The notes beneath the pieces were generated by a model, which saw only the letters and a list, made by a program, of their open reading frames with translations, ran no database searches and had not been told where the DNA came from. Shown here piece by piece: positions 34,517 through 36,099 of a DNA stretch of 36,099 bases. Numbering within the stretch: the first letter of the stretch is position 1; every line of letters begins with the position of its first letter. Source of the stretch: Candidatus Hydrogenedentota bacterium (GTDB taxonomy: Bacteria; Hydrogenedentota; Hydrogenedentia; Hydrogenedentales; SLHB01). The stretch covers positions 1-36,099 of the forward strand of contig JACRLJ010000137.1 of assembly GCA_016215105.1 (NCBI GenBank), in the 5' to 3' direction. A program made the translations under genes and the position numbers.

Positions 34517-36099
34517 CTACTGGCTGTCAACTCTGATTTCGTGAATGGACCACCAGAGTCCTGCCTCTGTTCCGGCTTGGACTATTCGAATGTAACGGCC
34601 GTCTTTCGATGCAAATCTGATCTCGGTGATGGGACCATTGCCGTTTCCTTTTGCTACGGGTTTTCCCAAATCGGTCGAGTCTTTCGAGACGTAAACTTCG
34701 TAGCCGCGCGGATAGTCGCCTGCGGAAGGTGTCGAGTCGAGGGTAATCTTGGATACGCTTCGCTCCCAACCCAAGTCCAATTGAAACCATTGTCCCGGCT
34801 TCTGCGGGGCGCCGGAAGACCATCGCGTATCCACCTTCCCATCGATTGCGAGTTTCGCTTCTGCGTCGTTGTCCGAGGCGGAAGCTGTGATCGTGGTCTT
34901 GGCGAGTTTACCCAACGCAGCTTGGGCCTCGGCGGAATATTGAGGGTCGTTCAGGAATGGCTTGACTACAGTCTTGACGCGTTCCGTATGCACGTTGGCC
35001 AGGCCCGCCAGCGCGGTCTTCTTCTCGGCCGGACTTGGCGCGAATCTGAGCGCGGTCTCATACAACTGCAGTGTCTGTTCTTCGGAACGCTTGCTCGGCA
35101 GGGTCAGCACGTGCAGGAAGCCGCGCACGGCAATGAGGCGTTCTGACTCTCCGCCCTTTTGAGCGAGGCGCTGGAGATCCGGCAGCACTGCGTCGTTGGA
35201 CCATCCAGCCAGCGCGCGAAGGGCGGCTTCGCTGACCTCGGCGTTGGAGTCGTTGGCGGCGGACCGGATCGCGGGCAGGGCGCCGTCATCGCCGATGCGG
35301 CCCAACACGCGCAGGAGTGACGCCTGCGCCTTCGCGTCGCTCTTTACGGCAGGTAGTTTGGTCAAGACTGCCGAGGCCCGGGTGTTTTCAGTCGTGATCT
35401 TCTGCGCGACATTGACCACCGCCGTTTCGGCTTCTGCGCGCGCCTTCTCTCCCTGCACATTGACGAGCCGGTCAGTCAAGGCCGGCAATTGGTCCGGCTT
35501 GCTCAGGGCGCCCAACGCGGTGAATGCCTCGGCACGGACGGATTCATCGGGGTCACTGGTGGCCATGAGCAAGACACGATCAGAGTCCGCCGCGTTGCGC
35601 GCAGCCAGAGCCCGAATCAGTTGCGTCTTGACAGAGGTCTCGGAGGTCGGGAAGAAGTACCCAATCGCAGAATCCACGTCCGCGCCGCGCAAGGTGTACA
35701 GACTGACGCGTGCGGCATCGGCCTCGGTGGCGTCTGCGCTGGCTGCTGACATGGCGAGTAGCGACACGCTGGATGGCTTACCCAAAGGTCCAAGCGCGTG
35801 CAGCGCCGCCAGACGAACCGCGGGGTCTGGGCTGGCGGCAAGCGTAGTCACGGACGGTAGCGCGGCCGCGTATCCGCGATCCGCGAAAACGCCAATCAAC
35901 AGGGCTTGCGCGCCTTGGGGAAGCGACGTCAGTTGCGCGAGCAAGGCTTGGGGAGTTTTGTCTCCCTTGGCGGCTCGCGCGGCCTCGGTCGCGGCGTTTT
36001 GCCATTTAACATCAGCGCTCTTGAACGCGTCGAGGATGAGCGGTGCGGCAGTATCGCCGTGAGCGACCGCCAGACCCAGAAACGCCGCGACGCTCACCG
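34517..36099 (-). CDS. HEAT-repeat protein with C-terminal F5/8 type C domain (5' end outside window)
   Basis: At least 526 residues; the frame is open to the window edge, so the N-terminus is missing and the GTG at 36097 is not a reliable start. About residues 1-390 are HEAT-like helical repeats (e.g. DPAVRLAALHALGPLG, DPDESVRAEAFTALGALS, NAEVSEAALRALAGWS). The C-terminus (about 395-526) is a discoidin/F5/8 type C jelly-roll domain: LAIDGKVDTRWSSG, WFQLDLG, YEVYVSKDS, GRYIRIVQ and IHEIRVDS, a fold that binds carbohydrates or membranes. The combination is common in exported proteins of Planctomycetes-like bacteria. It probably acts outside the cytoplasm, but any signal peptide is beyond the window. 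Confidence 0.87.
   Translation of the reverse strand, partial: VSVAAFLGLAVAHGDTAAPLILDAFKSADVKWQNAATEAARAAKGDKTPQALLAQLTSLPQGAQALLIGVFADRGYAAALPSVTTLAASPDPAVRLAALHALGPLGKPSSVSLLAMSAASADATEADAARVSLYTLRGADVDSAIGYFFPTSETSVKTQLIRALAARNAADSDRVLLMATSDPDESVRAEAFTALGALSKPDQLPALTDRLVNVQGEKARAEAETAVVNVAQKITTENTRASAVLTKLPAVKSDAKAQASLLRVLGRIGDDGALPAIRSAANDSNAEVSEAALRALAGWSNDAVLPDLQRLAQKGGESERLIAVRGFLHVLTLPSKRSEEQTLQLYETALRFAPSPAEKKTALAGLANVHTERVKTVVKPFLNDPQYSAEAQAALGKLAKTTITASASDNDAEAKLAIDGKVDTRWSSGAPQKPGQWFQLDLGWERSVSKITLDSTPSAGDYPRGYEVYVSKDSTDLGKPVAKGNGNGPITEIRFASKDGRYIRIVQAGTEAGLWWSIHEIRVDSQ

Overview
The window is GC-rich, gene-dense chromosomal DNA from a Gram-negative-type bacterium. Exported proteins with signal peptides, a DUF2961/GH172 enzyme, an ELWxxDGT-repeat protein, a beta-helix protein with a DUF1565-like start, a HEAT plus F5/8-type-C protein, a Hanks-type kinase with an outer domain, and a DapL-type lysine/peptidoglycan gene together suggest an uncultured lineage near Hydrogenedentota or the PVC/Planctomycetes group. 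This placement is inferred from gene content only. No rRNA, tRNA, CRISPR array or transposase was seen.

Layout. 1-6501: the end of a tandem HD-GYP protein (c-di-GMP phosphodiesterase type), an acyl-CoA dehydrogenase behind a sigma70-like promoter and a perfect 16-bp palindromic operator, an aldo/keto reductase, and a secreted beta-helix protein. 6578-12592 (minus): a four-gene operon cheW-[carbonic anhydrase-MCP]-cheW-MCP, driven by a perfect-consensus sigma70 promoter at 12733-12761. 12974-14790: corA and a sixA-type phosphohistidine phosphatase, transcribed divergently. 15255-25817 (minus): a 12-gene chemotaxis operon in the order cheA, cheW, fapA-like (DUF342), cheX, cheY, cheD, cheR, cheD, HDOD, cheY, cheX, cheB, with five 4-bp stop/start overlaps. 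26109-27176: short repeats around a pyruvoyl-dependent arginine decarboxylase. 27174-28324: dapL broken by an internal deletion. 28462-33155 (minus): a kinase gene coupled to an ELWxxDGT-repeat gene. 33307-36099 (minus): a GH172-like enzyme and a HEAT/discoidin protein that runs off the window.

How the genes work together. The two che blocks together provide receptors, coupling proteins, kinase, response regulators, methylation and demethylation enzymes, deamidases and CheX phosphatases. No flagellar or pilus structural gene is present, so the output is unknown. The most unusual protein is a chemoreceptor whose exported N-terminus is a beta-carbonic anhydrase with all zinc ligands in place, which suggests CO2/bicarbonate (or pH) sensing. 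The CheA has two HPt domains and, where the P2 domain usually sits, four repeats resembling half-sites of MshEN c-di-GMP-binding domains. With the HD-GYP gene in the same window, this hints at c-di-GMP input to the kinase. A 75-bp element with inverted ends occurs twice, and one copy is read in frame inside the N-terminus of the ELWxxDGT gene.
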